Assembly: GCA_023425485.1 (NCBI GenBank)
Contig: JAFACO010000029.1
Location: forward strand, 1 to 5,532
DNA length: 5,532 nt
DNA from: Bacillota bacterium
GTDB taxonomy: Bacteria > Bacillota > Clostridia > Lachnospirales > Lachnospiraceae
Direction: 5' to 3'
Part shown: in pieces, positions 1 through 4,966 of the stretch
Numbering within the stretch: the stretch's first letter is position 1
Layout: each line of letters opens with the position of its first letter
Notes under the pieces: model-generated
What the model was told of the DNA's origin: nothing
Seen by the model: the letters and a program-made list of their open reading frames with translations, nothing else
Databases searched by the model: none
Position numbers and translations under genes: made by a program

Positions 1-731
1 CGTACAAGTGGTCCAATTTCCACTAAATCTTTCGGATGTTTTTTGGAGTTAGGAGGAATTGGTCTGTCAACACCTCTAATAGTCACACAAGGTTCATAAA
101 TACTAAACACTGCACGCCTATTGTAACTTCTCGGGATTCTGAAATAATATTCCATTCCAAGAGAGTCACCTAAATAGTCATGAATGCTCATAGGTTTTTT
201 TGATAATTTACTATCTAAGATATCATTCAAAAATCCATCTTCAGCACCTAGACATCCAATTAAAAGTAATCTCTTTCGCTTTTGAGGTACTCCACAATAA
301 CTGGCATCAAGCACTTTCTCTGTCAAACCATATCCCGCTTCTTTCAAACCCCCATACACGTATTGATAAATCTCACTAACACGGATTCTTGGAACATTCT
401 CCATTACAAAGTACTTAGGCTTAGCTGTTCTCACGATATCAGTATAAGTTTTAGACAAAGCGGCTCTTCCCAAAGATTCATCTCTATGACCCGCCGATGA
501 AAAATCCTGGCAAGGGGGGCCTCCGATTATAATTTCCGGTTTCAAATCTGAAATAATTTCAATCATCTCTTCATTAGATAAATCCTTTTGGAATACTGGA
601 TGATCAAAATTCTTTTTATATGTCTCAACGGCTGGAAGCCAATTATCATATGCAGCCTCTATGTCATATCCTGCATTCTGAAAACCCAAGGACATACCAC
701 CACAACCACAAAACAAATCAACTGTTTTCAT
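1..731 (-). CDS. C5-cytosine DNA methyltransferase, 3' end beyond the window
   Basis: The protein transfers a methyl group from S-adenosylmethionine to carbon 5 of cytosine in a specific DNA site. The first 243 residues are visible and the reading frame is still open at position 1. Motif I (SAM binding) is DLFCGCGGMSLGF at residues 5-17. Motif IV is GGPPCQDFS at about 70-78, with catalytic Cys74. Motif VI is ENVP at 111-114 and motif VIII is QKRKRLLLIG at 150-159. The part from about residue 165 onward, including PCVTIRGVDRPIPP near 224, should be the start of the target recognition domain. The C-terminal motifs IX and X are off the edge, so the recognition sequence cannot be read. The ATG lies 2 bp after the stop of the upstream xre gene. 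Its ribosome site AAGGGAG is inside the end of xre, which suggests translational coupling. It is probably the methyltransferase of a type II restriction-modification system, but an orphan enzyme is equally possible because no endonuclease is in view. Confidence 0.95.
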   Translation of the reverse strand, partial: MKTVDLFCGCGGMSLGFQNAGYDIEAAYDNWLPAVETYKKNFDHPVFQKDLSNEEMIEIISDLKPEIIIGGPPCQDFSSAGHRDESLGRAALSKTYTDIVRTAKPKYFVMENVPRIRVSEIYQYVYGGLKEAGYGLTEKVLDASYCGVPQKRKRLLLIGCLGAEDGFLNDILDSKLSKKPMSIHDYLGDSLGMEYYFRIPRSYNRRAVFSIYEPCVTIRGVDRPIPPNSKKHPKDLVEIGPLV

Positions 732-733
732 AA

Positions 734-958
734 TTACGCTCCCTTTGTATTCTTTTCATTATCTGTAAAGCTACAAATATCACCAATATCACAATGAAGT
801 ATTTCACAAATACTTTTTAATGCATCAATTGAAACCTCCTCATCTTTATTAAGACGAGTAAATACACCAGGTGATAGGTGTGCCTTTTTTCGCAAGTTAC
901 TTTTTGTCATATTCTTTTCAATCAATAAAATCCATAATTTCTTATATGTTATACGCAT
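734..958 (-). CDS. Small XRE/Cro-family HTH regulator preceding the methyltransferase
   Basis: This is a 74-residue single-domain DNA-binding protein of the Cro/C1 type, closest in appearance to the short HTH_26 group. The helix-turn-helix spans about residues 17-40. The first helix is near TKSNLRKKAHL and the recognition helix near SPGVFTRLNKDE. A C-terminal helical part follows (VSIDALKSICEILHCDIGDI, 42-61). No other domain is present. The gene lies 2 bp upstream of the cytosine methyltransferase and shares its promoter. In restriction-modification loci such small proteins often act as controller proteins that time methyltransferase and endonuclease expression, and that role is inferred here from position. 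The ATG at 958 is preceded by a modest GGGG ribosome site 7 nt upstream. Candidate operators lie at 1007-1021, 1037-1066 and 1099-1174. I am confident of the fold and less so of the target. Confidence 0.88.
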   Translation of the reverse strand: MRITYKKLWILLIEKNMTKSNLRKKAHLSPGVFTRLNKDEEVSIDALKSICEILHCDIGDICSFTDNEKNTKGA

Positions 959-1006
959 ATATTAACCCCATAACGCCATTAACTTGAATAGTAATATGTC
1001 GAGAAT

Positions 1007-1021
1007 AATTGTACCACAATT
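1007..1021. promoter_or_regulatory. Inverted repeat over the -10 box, candidate XRE operator
   Basis: AATTGT-ACC-ACAATT is a perfect 6-bp inverted repeat with a 3-bp centre. It covers the whole -10 box of the predicted xre promoter, so a dimeric protein bound here would block RNA polymerase. Autorepression by the XRE protein is the natural reading, but binding is inferred from position and symmetry only. Confidence 0.45.
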
Positions 1022-1036
1022 CTATGCGGAGGACAA
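1008..1036 (-). promoter_or_regulatory. Predicted sigma-A promoter of the xre-methyltransferase operon
   Basis: Read on the minus strand, the -35 box is TTGTCC (1031-1036) and the -10 box is TACAAT (1008-1013), separated by exactly 17 bp. A TG dinucleotide one base before the -10 box makes it an extended -10. Transcription would begin near 1001, giving a leader of about 43 nt before the xre ATG. The boxes match consensus at 4 of 6 and 5 of 6 positions. Confidence 0.6.
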
Positions 1037-1066
1037 CAGAACCTATCTACAAATAGACAGATTCTG
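1037..1066. promoter_or_regulatory. 30-bp imperfect palindrome upstream of the xre -35 box
   Basis: Two 13-bp arms (1037-1049 and 1054-1066) match at 11 of 13 positions around a CAAA centre. The outer arms are CAGAA and TTCTG, and the inner arms TCTA and TAGA. The site ends 1 bp before the -35 hexamer, where an activator or a second repressor dimer could bind. There is no T-run on either side, so it does not look like an intrinsic terminator. Confidence 0.45.
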
Positions 1067-1098
1067 CTTGAATAAGGTATTCTATTATCATCTTAATA

Positions 1099-1174
1099 AT
1101 TCTATACTCTCAACCTTCTTATTAACTATCCTATCTCCACAACCTACTCAAAAGCAATCCTGTCTACACAACCT
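1099..1174. repeat. Three 18-bp direct repeats at 29-bp spacing
   Basis: The copies are at 1099-1116 (ATTCTATACTCTCAACCT), 1128-1145 (ATCCTATCTCCACAACCT) and 1157-1174 (ATCCTGTCTACACAACCT). The last two differ at only 2 of 18 positions and the first is more diverged. The start-to-start distance is 29 bp both times, while the 11-bp spacers between copies are unrelated in sequence. The core CCTRTCTMCA recurs in the palindrome at 1037-1066. The array lies in the gene-free DNA between rlmD and the xre operon and may be a set of protein-binding sites for that operon. Confidence 0.6.
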
Positions 1175-1214
1175 TATGTCTTTTGAGAAGTTGATTTATT
1201 CCCGTAAACAAGCG

Positions 1215-1252
1215 ATTTGACGAAATTATGAAATTGCCTGCAAACGTCAAAT
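1215..1252. repeat. 8-bp inverted repeat after rlmD
   Basis: ATTTGACG (1215-1222) and CGTCAAAT (1245-1252) are perfectly complementary, with a 22-nt loop. It lies 28 bp past the rlmD stop codon. In the rlmD direction it is not followed by a T-run, so it is a weak candidate for an rlmD transcript end. Nothing better is seen in the 959-1280 gap. Confidence 0.3.
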
Positions 1253-1280
1253 GCCCTTGTTTTCTACACTTTCGAGCCTT

Positions 1281-2678
1281 TTACTTTTCCACCTTTGACA
1301 TCATTACTACCGTCTCCACATGCACCGTCTCAGGAAACATATCCACCGCACAAACCTTCTCAACCCTATACCCCTTCTCCTGCAACACTTCCAAATCCCT
1401 CACCAGCGAAGTTGGCTTACAAGAAATATATACAATCCTATCCACTCCAAAGTTAATTATCTTATCCAAAGCCTTAGGATGAATTCCGTCCCTAGGTGGA
1501 TCAAGAACAATAATATCCGGTTTCTCTGTTAAGGAATCTATCACCTTCAATACATCGCCTGCGATAAATTCACAGTTACCCAACCCATTTAGTGCTGCAT
1601 TTTCCTTCGCAGCCTCTACCGCCTCTTCCACAATTTCCACACCAGTTACCTTACTTGCCACAGGTGCCAGTAGTTGCGCGATTGTTCCTGTTCCGCTATA
1701 TAAATCAAAGATTGTACGATCCTTGGTCTCTCCCACATACTCACGTACTTTAGAATATAACACTTCTGCACCAAGGGAGTTTGTTTGAAAGAAAGAGAAG
1801 GTTGAAATCTTGAATCGTAGTCCTAATAATTCTTCATAGATATAGTCTCTTCCATAAAGCTGTACAACCTGGTCACATTTTACAACATCCGCAAGACTGT
1901 CATTATAGGTATGCATGATTCCAACGATGTTACCCATTAGTTTAAGATTCAATAATTGAGTAGACAACGCTGCAAAAACATCTTCACCCTCTACCTTATC
2001 AGTCTGATCTTCCCCAGCTTCCTCCTGTGAAGAGGTAAGGATATTTATTAAGATTTCTCCTGTTTTCACTGCCTTACGAACCAACAAATGTCTTAGGTAG
2101 CCCTTATGTGACAACTTATGATAGTAAGTCATACCTCTATCTTTACAGTACGCTAAAATACAACTTAGTATCTTATTAAAATCCTCATCCACAATTGCGC
2201 AATCATCTACGGTAAGAATATCATGAAAACTCCCCTTCTTATGCAAACCTAATGCTAAAGGTCCGTCCTTATGCTCATCACCAAAGGAGAACTCCATCTT
2301 ATTACGGTACCCCCACTCCATAGGACTCCCTAGGATGCCTTCAAAATCATAATCCTGACAGACTTGATCAAGTAATCGCTTCACTTGTTCCTTTTTCATA
2401 TCGAGCTGATTCTCATAGGACATGGTTTGATAACTACAGCCTCCACATTGACCAAACTTACTGCAGGCTTGATCTCTACTCTCCAGTGGTGATTTCTCCA
2501 ATACTTCTTTCAGACTGCCCTCTGCTCTTCCAGCTCTCTTTTTATTAATAGCAAATCTAACTTTCTGTCCTGGCATACTATTTTTAACGATTACTTTTTC
2601 ACCCTCACACTCGATTATGCCTTTGTTTGGGAAGTCAACTCTTTGAACGCTACCCTCATAAATCTGTCCTTTTTTCAT
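1281..2678 (-). CDS. rlmD: 23S rRNA (uracil-C5)-methyltransferase, RlmD/RlmCD (RumA) family
   Basis: The enzyme makes 5-methyluridine in 23S rRNA using S-adenosylmethionine. In E. coli RlmD the target is U1939. The Bacillus homologue of this type modifies both U747 and U1939, so the exact target here is open. The 465 residues start with a TRAM RNA-binding domain (about 4-60). Four cysteines for a [4Fe-4S] cluster follow: Cys72, Cys78, Cys81 (C-x5-C-x2-C) and Cys160. The methyltransferase domain has FFQTN (296-300), the SAM loop DLYSGTGTIAQLL (325-337), LDPPR (392-396), the catalytic nucleophile Cys420 in YISCKP, and the general base Glu455 in HVET. An acidic stretch near 219-233 looks like a lineage-specific insertion. 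A stop codon lies immediately upstream in frame, so ATG 2678 is the earliest ATG start. Only a weak ribosome site precedes it. The gene has its own promoter and looks monocistronic. Confidence 0.95.
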   Translation of the reverse strand: MKKGQIYEGSVQRVDFPNKGIIECEGEKVIVKNSMPGQKVRFAINKKRAGRAEGSLKEVLEKSPLESRDQACSKFGQCGGCSYQTMSYENQLDMKKEQVKRLLDQVCQDYDFEGILGSPMEWGYRNKMEFSFGDEHKDGPLALGLHKKGSFHDILTVDDCAIVDEDFNKILSCILAYCKDRGMTYYHKLSHKGYLRHLLVRKAVKTGEILINILTSSQEEAGEDQTDKVEGEDVFAALSTQLLNLKLMGNIVGIMHTYNDSLADVVKCDQVVQLYGRDYIYEELLGLRFKISTFSFFQTNSLGAEVLYSKVREYVGETKDRTIFDLYSGTGTIAQLLAPVASKVTGVEIVEEAVEAAKENAALNGLGNCEFIAGDVLKVIDSLTEKPDIIVLDPPRDGIHPKALDKIINFGVDRIVYISCKPTSLVRDLEVLQEKGYRVEKVCAVDMFPETVHVETVVMMSKVEK

Positions 2679-2730
2679 CTATCTATATGGTAACCAGCAA
2701 TGGTAAATAAAAATAATTTACTTATTCAAA
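2676..2730. repeat. Dispersed repeat, copy 1 (overlaps the rlmD start codon)
   Basis: Positions 2676-2710 match 3591-3625 at 29 of 35 bases without gaps. Weaker similarity (TTTACTT and nearby bases) continues to about 2730 with a 1-nt gap. The rlmD start codon is the first triplet of the match. On the minus strand the shared text reads roughly TATTTAYCATWGCTGG followed by ATAGATAGATG. Confidence 0.6.
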
Positions 2731-2779
2731 ACTGTTACCCTCCCTCCTTTTTTCACAATTAACTATTATATTTCTCACT
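2679..2779 (-). promoter_or_regulatory. rlmD leader with a displaced AGGAGG and a mini-ORF
   Basis: The predicted leader is about 100 nt. A perfect AGGAGG (2743-2748) lies about 65 nt before the rlmD ATG, and no comparable site lies next to the ATG. A GTG at 2754-2756 opens a 12-codon frame (VKKGGRVTVLNK) that ends at 2718-2720. A TTG within it (2727-2729) opens only three codons behind the AGGAGGGAGG run. The mini-ORF is in the same frame as rlmD. The 11-mer TGAAAAAAGGA occurs at both the GTG and the rlmD start (2745-2755 and 2667-2677), exactly 78 bp apart. The stretch also holds ACCA-TTGC-TGGT, a short inverted repeat. It could be a leader peptide or standby site. An accidental duplication is also possible. 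Confidence 0.35.
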
Positions 2780-2785
2780 TCGAAT

Positions 2786-2814
2786 ATTATAAGGATTTTT
2801 TACGCATTTGTCTA
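2786..2814 (-). promoter_or_regulatory. Predicted sigma-A promoter of rlmD
   Basis: On the minus strand the -35 box is TAGACA (2809-2814, 5 of 6 to consensus) and the -10 box is TATAAT (2786-2791, 6 of 6), with a 17-bp spacer. Transcription should start near 2779. This is the best-matching promoter in the window. Confidence 0.72.
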
Positions 2815-3033
2815 CCCAAGGTCTGTTAACTTCCTTTTCAAAAAAACTGTGCCAGCTACGGCGGTATGAAATTAGCATATTCGAGCTTGTACAATTATTC
2901 CTTATAACTAATCTAATGTAGATTTTGAATTAATGTTTCTTAAACACAATACAAACACTTTTCAAATATTGGTCATGTATTCTTTAGCCATCATCAAATG
3001 GTAGATGAAATAAAAATATGTGAGGTATACGCT
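2815..3033. other. Divergent intergenic region between rlmD and the SnoaL-like gene
   Basis: No gene is supported here. The only structure I see is a perfect inverted repeat AATCTA-ATG-TAGATT at 2910-2924, and the 8-bp palindrome TTGTACAA at 2887-2894. A possible plus-strand promoter for the SnoaL-like gene is TACAAT (2890-2895) with ATGAAA (2866-2871) 18 bp upstream, but it is weak. Other hexamer pairs closer to the gene are no better, so I leave that promoter unassigned. Confidence 0.3.
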
Positions 3034-3465
3034 ATGTCTGTTAAAAATTCTTTGGAAACAACGAAATCTATTGAAAAAGCAATTAGAGACCGCCTCGAAA
3101 CTGGATTCAAAAACTGGAACGGTGGATATGACGGTTGGCTTGATTGGTGCAACACCTTGTATGAACCAGATGCACACTACAATATTCCTTTCGGTGGTTC
3201 CCAGCGTCGCTGCACCCTCGAAGAATACAAATCTATGATGGGACAACTATTCCAGCATTTCATCATGGATTTGGGTGAGTTCGAAAATATGATTATCAAA
3301 GACAACTGGTGCGCTATTCGCTATACCGTTAAGGTTACAAATTTGGACACTGGAAAAGAAATCATCCAGAACACAATGGAGTTCGTGGAGTTCAAGGATA
3401 ATGGTGATGATCGCGGTGTTCGTGTTGTTGAAGGTTGGGCTTTATCTGATTCTGCACTATCCTAA
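3034..3465 (+). CDS. SnoaL-like / NTF2-superfamily small protein
   Basis: A 143-residue single-domain protein with the look of the SnoaL-like alpha+beta cone fold. A helical N-terminus (about 8-40) is followed by LYEPDAHYNIPFGG (42-55), which resembles the family's Tyr-x-Pro-Asp-Ala segment. Strands follow at about 91-103 and 111-120, and the end is VVEGWAL. Members include polyketide cyclases, ketosteroid isomerase-like enzymes and many non-enzymatic binding proteins, so the substrate cannot be named. There is no signal peptide, so it should be cytoplasmic. I chose ATG 3034 because TGAGG lies 8 nt upstream; ATG 2998 in the same frame has no ribosome site. Arginine codons are mostly CGC and CGT (6 of 7), unlike the AGA-rich start of rlmD, which suggests high expression or a different origin. 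It stands alone, with a strong terminator 27 bp past its stop. Confidence 0.85.
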   Translation: MSVKNSLETTKSIEKAIRDRLETGFKNWNGGYDGWLDWCNTLYEPDAHYNIPFGGSQRRCTLEEYKSMMGQLFQHFIMDLGEFENMIIKDNWCAIRYTVKVTNLDTGKEIIQNTMEFVEFKDNGDDRGVRVVEGWALSDSALS

Positions 3466-3492
3466 TTATAAAAATAACGCATATGGATTATG

Positions 3493-3533
3493 AAAGGAGA
3501 TGTCCTCAATAGGTGACATCTCCTTTTCCTTCA
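3493..3533 (+). terminator. Intrinsic terminator of the SnoaL-like gene
   Basis: A perfect 12-bp stem, AAAGGAGATGTC (3493-3504) with GACATCTCCTTT (3515-3526), encloses a 10-nt loop. It is followed by a T-rich but C-interrupted tail. It lies 27 bp after the stop codon. The stem also has an A-run on its 5' side, so some termination from the other strand is possible, although no minus-strand gene leads into it. Confidence 0.87.
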
Positions 3534-3590
3534 TAAAATATCTTTCAACCATATTGTTTACACACAGAAGATATCAACTCAATCTTTATT

Positions 3591-3645
3591 CATCTATCTA
3601 TGTGATTGCCAGCTATGATAAATAACCATACCTTTACTTTTCCAA
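3591..3645. repeat. Dispersed repeat, copy 2 (no gene attached)
   Basis: This is the partner of 2676-2730, with 29 of 35 bases identical in the best part. On the minus strand it ends ATAGATAGATG followed by AATAAAGAT and then a stop codon. The similarity to the rlmD leader therefore includes an ATG, but no downstream frame survives. A weaker AAAGGTGG at about 3655-3662 occupies a place like that of the AAAGGAGGG in the rlmD leader. Confidence 0.55.
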
Positions 3646-3724
3646 CCTAAGCTTCCACCTTTGTGCAATCAATATACATAACCCATCTATTGTTGTCACA
3701 AACGCCAATCCTGGCTCACAAACA

Positions 3725-3753
3725 TTTACAATCACGTTGGATAATGCTACACT
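3725..3753 (+). promoter_or_regulatory. Predicted sigma-A promoter of the Big_2 protein gene
   Basis: The -35 box TTTACA (3725-3730, 5 of 6) and the -10 box TACACT (3748-3753, 4 of 6) are 17 bp apart, and a TG one base before the -10 box makes it an extended -10. The transcript would start near 3760, about 44 nt before the ATG. The rest of the 3466-3803 gap holds only the terminator at 3493, the repeat at 3591 and the inverted-repeat arm at 3761. Confidence 0.6.
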
Positions 3754-3760
3754 TTATGAT

Positions 3761-3772
3761 AGTTTGCTGATC
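3761..3772 (+). repeat. Left arm of a 12-bp inverted repeat bracketing the Big_2 gene
   Basis: AGTTTGCTGATC is the exact reverse complement of 4823-4834. Counting three more bases (GAT at 3758-3760 against 4835-4837), the match is 14 of 15. It lies at the predicted transcription start and 22 bp before the ribosome site, so it could be an operator or the 5' end of the mRNA. Confidence 0.5.
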
Positions 3773-3803
3773 TTTTCCTTACATTCTACGAATGGAGGAA
3801 TCT

Positions 3804-4808
3804 ATGAAATACCTGAAGAAATTCTTACTTACGCTTATTGTAAGTTTATCCGTTCTATCCCTCACCATCCCAACGTTACATGTTTCCGCTGCTTCTTCCT
3901 TATTCTCTTTTGTTATTCTTTCTCAATATAAAGCAACTGCTGATATCGGAGATGATATTTACATAGTTGCTGTCACTTCAACTGGAAAGAAACCCACCTG
4001 GAAGAGCAGTGATTCTAAAATTGCTTCTGTCAATACTTACGGCGTTGTTACGACTAAGAAGGCTGGCACTGCAATCGTTACGGCTAAGATTAAAGATGCC
4101 GAAGCCTCCTGCCAGATTACCGTGAACAAGACTAAAGTTACGGTTAGTAAGACCAGTGCATCCTTGGAGAATGGTGAAACTCTTCGATTAACAGCTTCTA
4201 CCTCTAATGACAGCAAGGTAACCTGGAAAAGTAGCAAGAAAAGCATAGCTACCGTAGATGAGTACGGCAAGGTTACCGCATTAAAGCCTGGTGAAACTGC
4301 AATAACTGCTACTGCTGATGGAACAAGTACAATTTGTAACATTACCGTCAAGCTACCCACTGTAAAGCTTAATAAGACATCACTAAGCCTTTACAGAGGG
4401 CAAACCGCCAAGTTATCTGCCACTGTTTCATCAAGCATAAAACCAACATGGAAAACCAATAAGAAAAGTGTTGCCATTGTTGATGCAACTGGTACTGTTA
4501 CTGCAATGAAGAATGGTACTGCCATCATTACCGCTACTGTTGACGGAGTTATGCAGACCTGTGAGATTGTGGTGAACAAACCTGATATAACCTTGAGCTC
4601 TACTGAAATTACCCTTAAGAGTGGTGCAACTACCACCCTAACCGCCAAGGTCTCTTCCGGCAACGCACCGATCTGGTCTACCAGTAATGACAACATCTTA
4701 TCCATTGACTCAAAAGGTGTCATTACAGCAAAACAAAAAGGCAGAGCTTATGTCTATGCCGCTGAAGATGGTACTAAGGTCCGTTGCACCGTTTATGTTA
4801 CCGATTAA
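3804..4808 (+). CDS. Secreted protein of four Big_2 (bacterial Ig-like) domains
   Basis: The 334-residue precursor begins with a typical signal peptide: Lys-rich n-region (MKYLKK), hydrophobic core (7-22), and a likely cut after VSA at 29 or the next Ala. The rest is four Big_2 Ig-like domains, about residues 35-109, 110-184, 185-259 and 260-334. Each has a Trp (66, 141, 216, 291), a Gly in the xxGxVT turn (80, 155, 230, 305) and one Cys near its end (103, 178, 253, 328), all at exactly 75-residue intervals. There is no LPXTG motif, transmembrane helix, SLH domain or catalytic domain, so it should be released or held non-covalently. Big_2 domains usually serve surface adhesion or spacing, and the ligand here is unknown. 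The mature chain is lysine- and threonine-rich. I chose ATG 3804 because GGAGG lies 5 nt upstream. ATG 3792 in the same frame overlaps that site and would add only four residues before the signal peptide. Confidence 0.92.
   Translation: MKYLKKFLLTLIVSLSVLSLTIPTLHVSAASSLFSFVILSQYKATADIGDDIYIVAVTSTGKKPTWKSSDSKIASVNTYGVVTTKKAGTAIVTAKIKDAEASCQITVNKTKVTVSKTSASLENGETLRLTASTSNDSKVTWKSSKKSIATVDEYGKVTALKPGETAITATADGTSTICNITVKLPTVKLNKTSLSLYRGQTAKLSATVSSSIKPTWKTNKKSVAIVDATGTVTAMKNGTAIITATVDGVMQTCEIVVNKPDITLSSTEITLKSGATTTLTAKVSSGNAPIWSTSNDNILSIDSKGVITAKQKGRAYVYAAEDGTKVRCTVYVTD
3906..4805 (+). repeat. Four tandem 225-bp coding units (75-residue domains)
   Basis: The units are 3906-4130, 4131-4355, 4356-4580 and 4581-4805. 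Spacing is exact with no insertions or deletions, although the nucleotide sequences have diverged and the first unit is least like the others at its start. Units 2 and 3 share the most, for example around the VTA, ITAT and DG stretches. Confidence 0.85.
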
Positions 4809-4822
4809 TTATGTGAGTAATT

Positions 4823-4834
4823 GATCAGCAAACT
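4823..4834 (+). repeat. Right arm of the 12-bp inverted repeat bracketing the Big_2 gene
   Basis: GATCAGCAAACT begins 14 bp after the Big_2 stop codon and pairs perfectly with 3761-3772. No good intrinsic terminator is visible in the 158 bp between the two convergent genes (4809-4966). The best local hairpin is TGATAT (4904-4909) with ATATCA (4926-4931), which is weak and lacks a proper T-run. Confidence 0.5.
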
Positions 4835-4966
4835 CTCTTATCTACTTATTATCTTTCCCCTATTGAAACTCTCATAGGTATAAGTCAAACTAAGTACGCT
4901 CACTGATATGAACTAAATCTTACTAATATCATTTCTGCCCAATTGCTTAAAGATGTTCACTATAAT

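Noticed and set aside
282..797. Plus-strand frames of 72 and 69 codons
   Set aside because: They lie opposite the well-supported methyltransferase and have no ribosome sites or family resemblance.
948..966. GTTA-N11-TAAC inverted repeat around the xre start codon
   Set aside because: Four-base arms in AT-rich DNA are too short to support an operator.
1099..1174. CRISPR array or plasmid iterons
   Set aside because: There are only three imperfect 18-bp units with 11-bp spacers, and no cas or replication initiator gene is nearby. Spacers of 11 bp are far too short for CRISPR.
984..1220. 78-codon plus-strand frame in the xre upstream region
   Set aside because: It has no ribosome site, shows no recognisable domain, and runs through the repeats and the xre promoter.
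1228..1532. Plus-strand frames of 84 and 70 codons
   Set aside because: They are the antisense of the conserved C-terminal end of rlmD.
2850..2866. GTGCCAGCTACGGCGG, which recalls the 16S rRNA 530 loop
   Set aside because: It differs from the conserved rRNA text at several positions, and the flanks show no rRNA similarity.
2889..2900. GTACAATTATTC shared with the minus strand at 1003-1014 (xre promoter)
   Set aside because: A single 12-bp AT-rich match is expected about once by chance, and no clear promoter surrounds the second copy.
2962..3246. 94-codon minus-strand frame and a 72-codon plus-strand frame at 3020
   Set aside because: Both overlap the SnoaL-like gene in other frames and lack ribosome sites or recognisable content.
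3500..3625. 41-codon frame starting at an ATG just after AAAGGAG
   Set aside because: The AGGAG directly abuts the ATG with no spacing, and the sequence is the stem of the SnoaL gene terminator.
4037..4723. Two long minus-strand frames, 107 and 110 codons, rich in Val and Leu
   Set aside because: They are antisense to the Big_2 repeats. The Thr/Lys/Ala-rich repeats give open, hydrophobic-looking antisense frames by composition.
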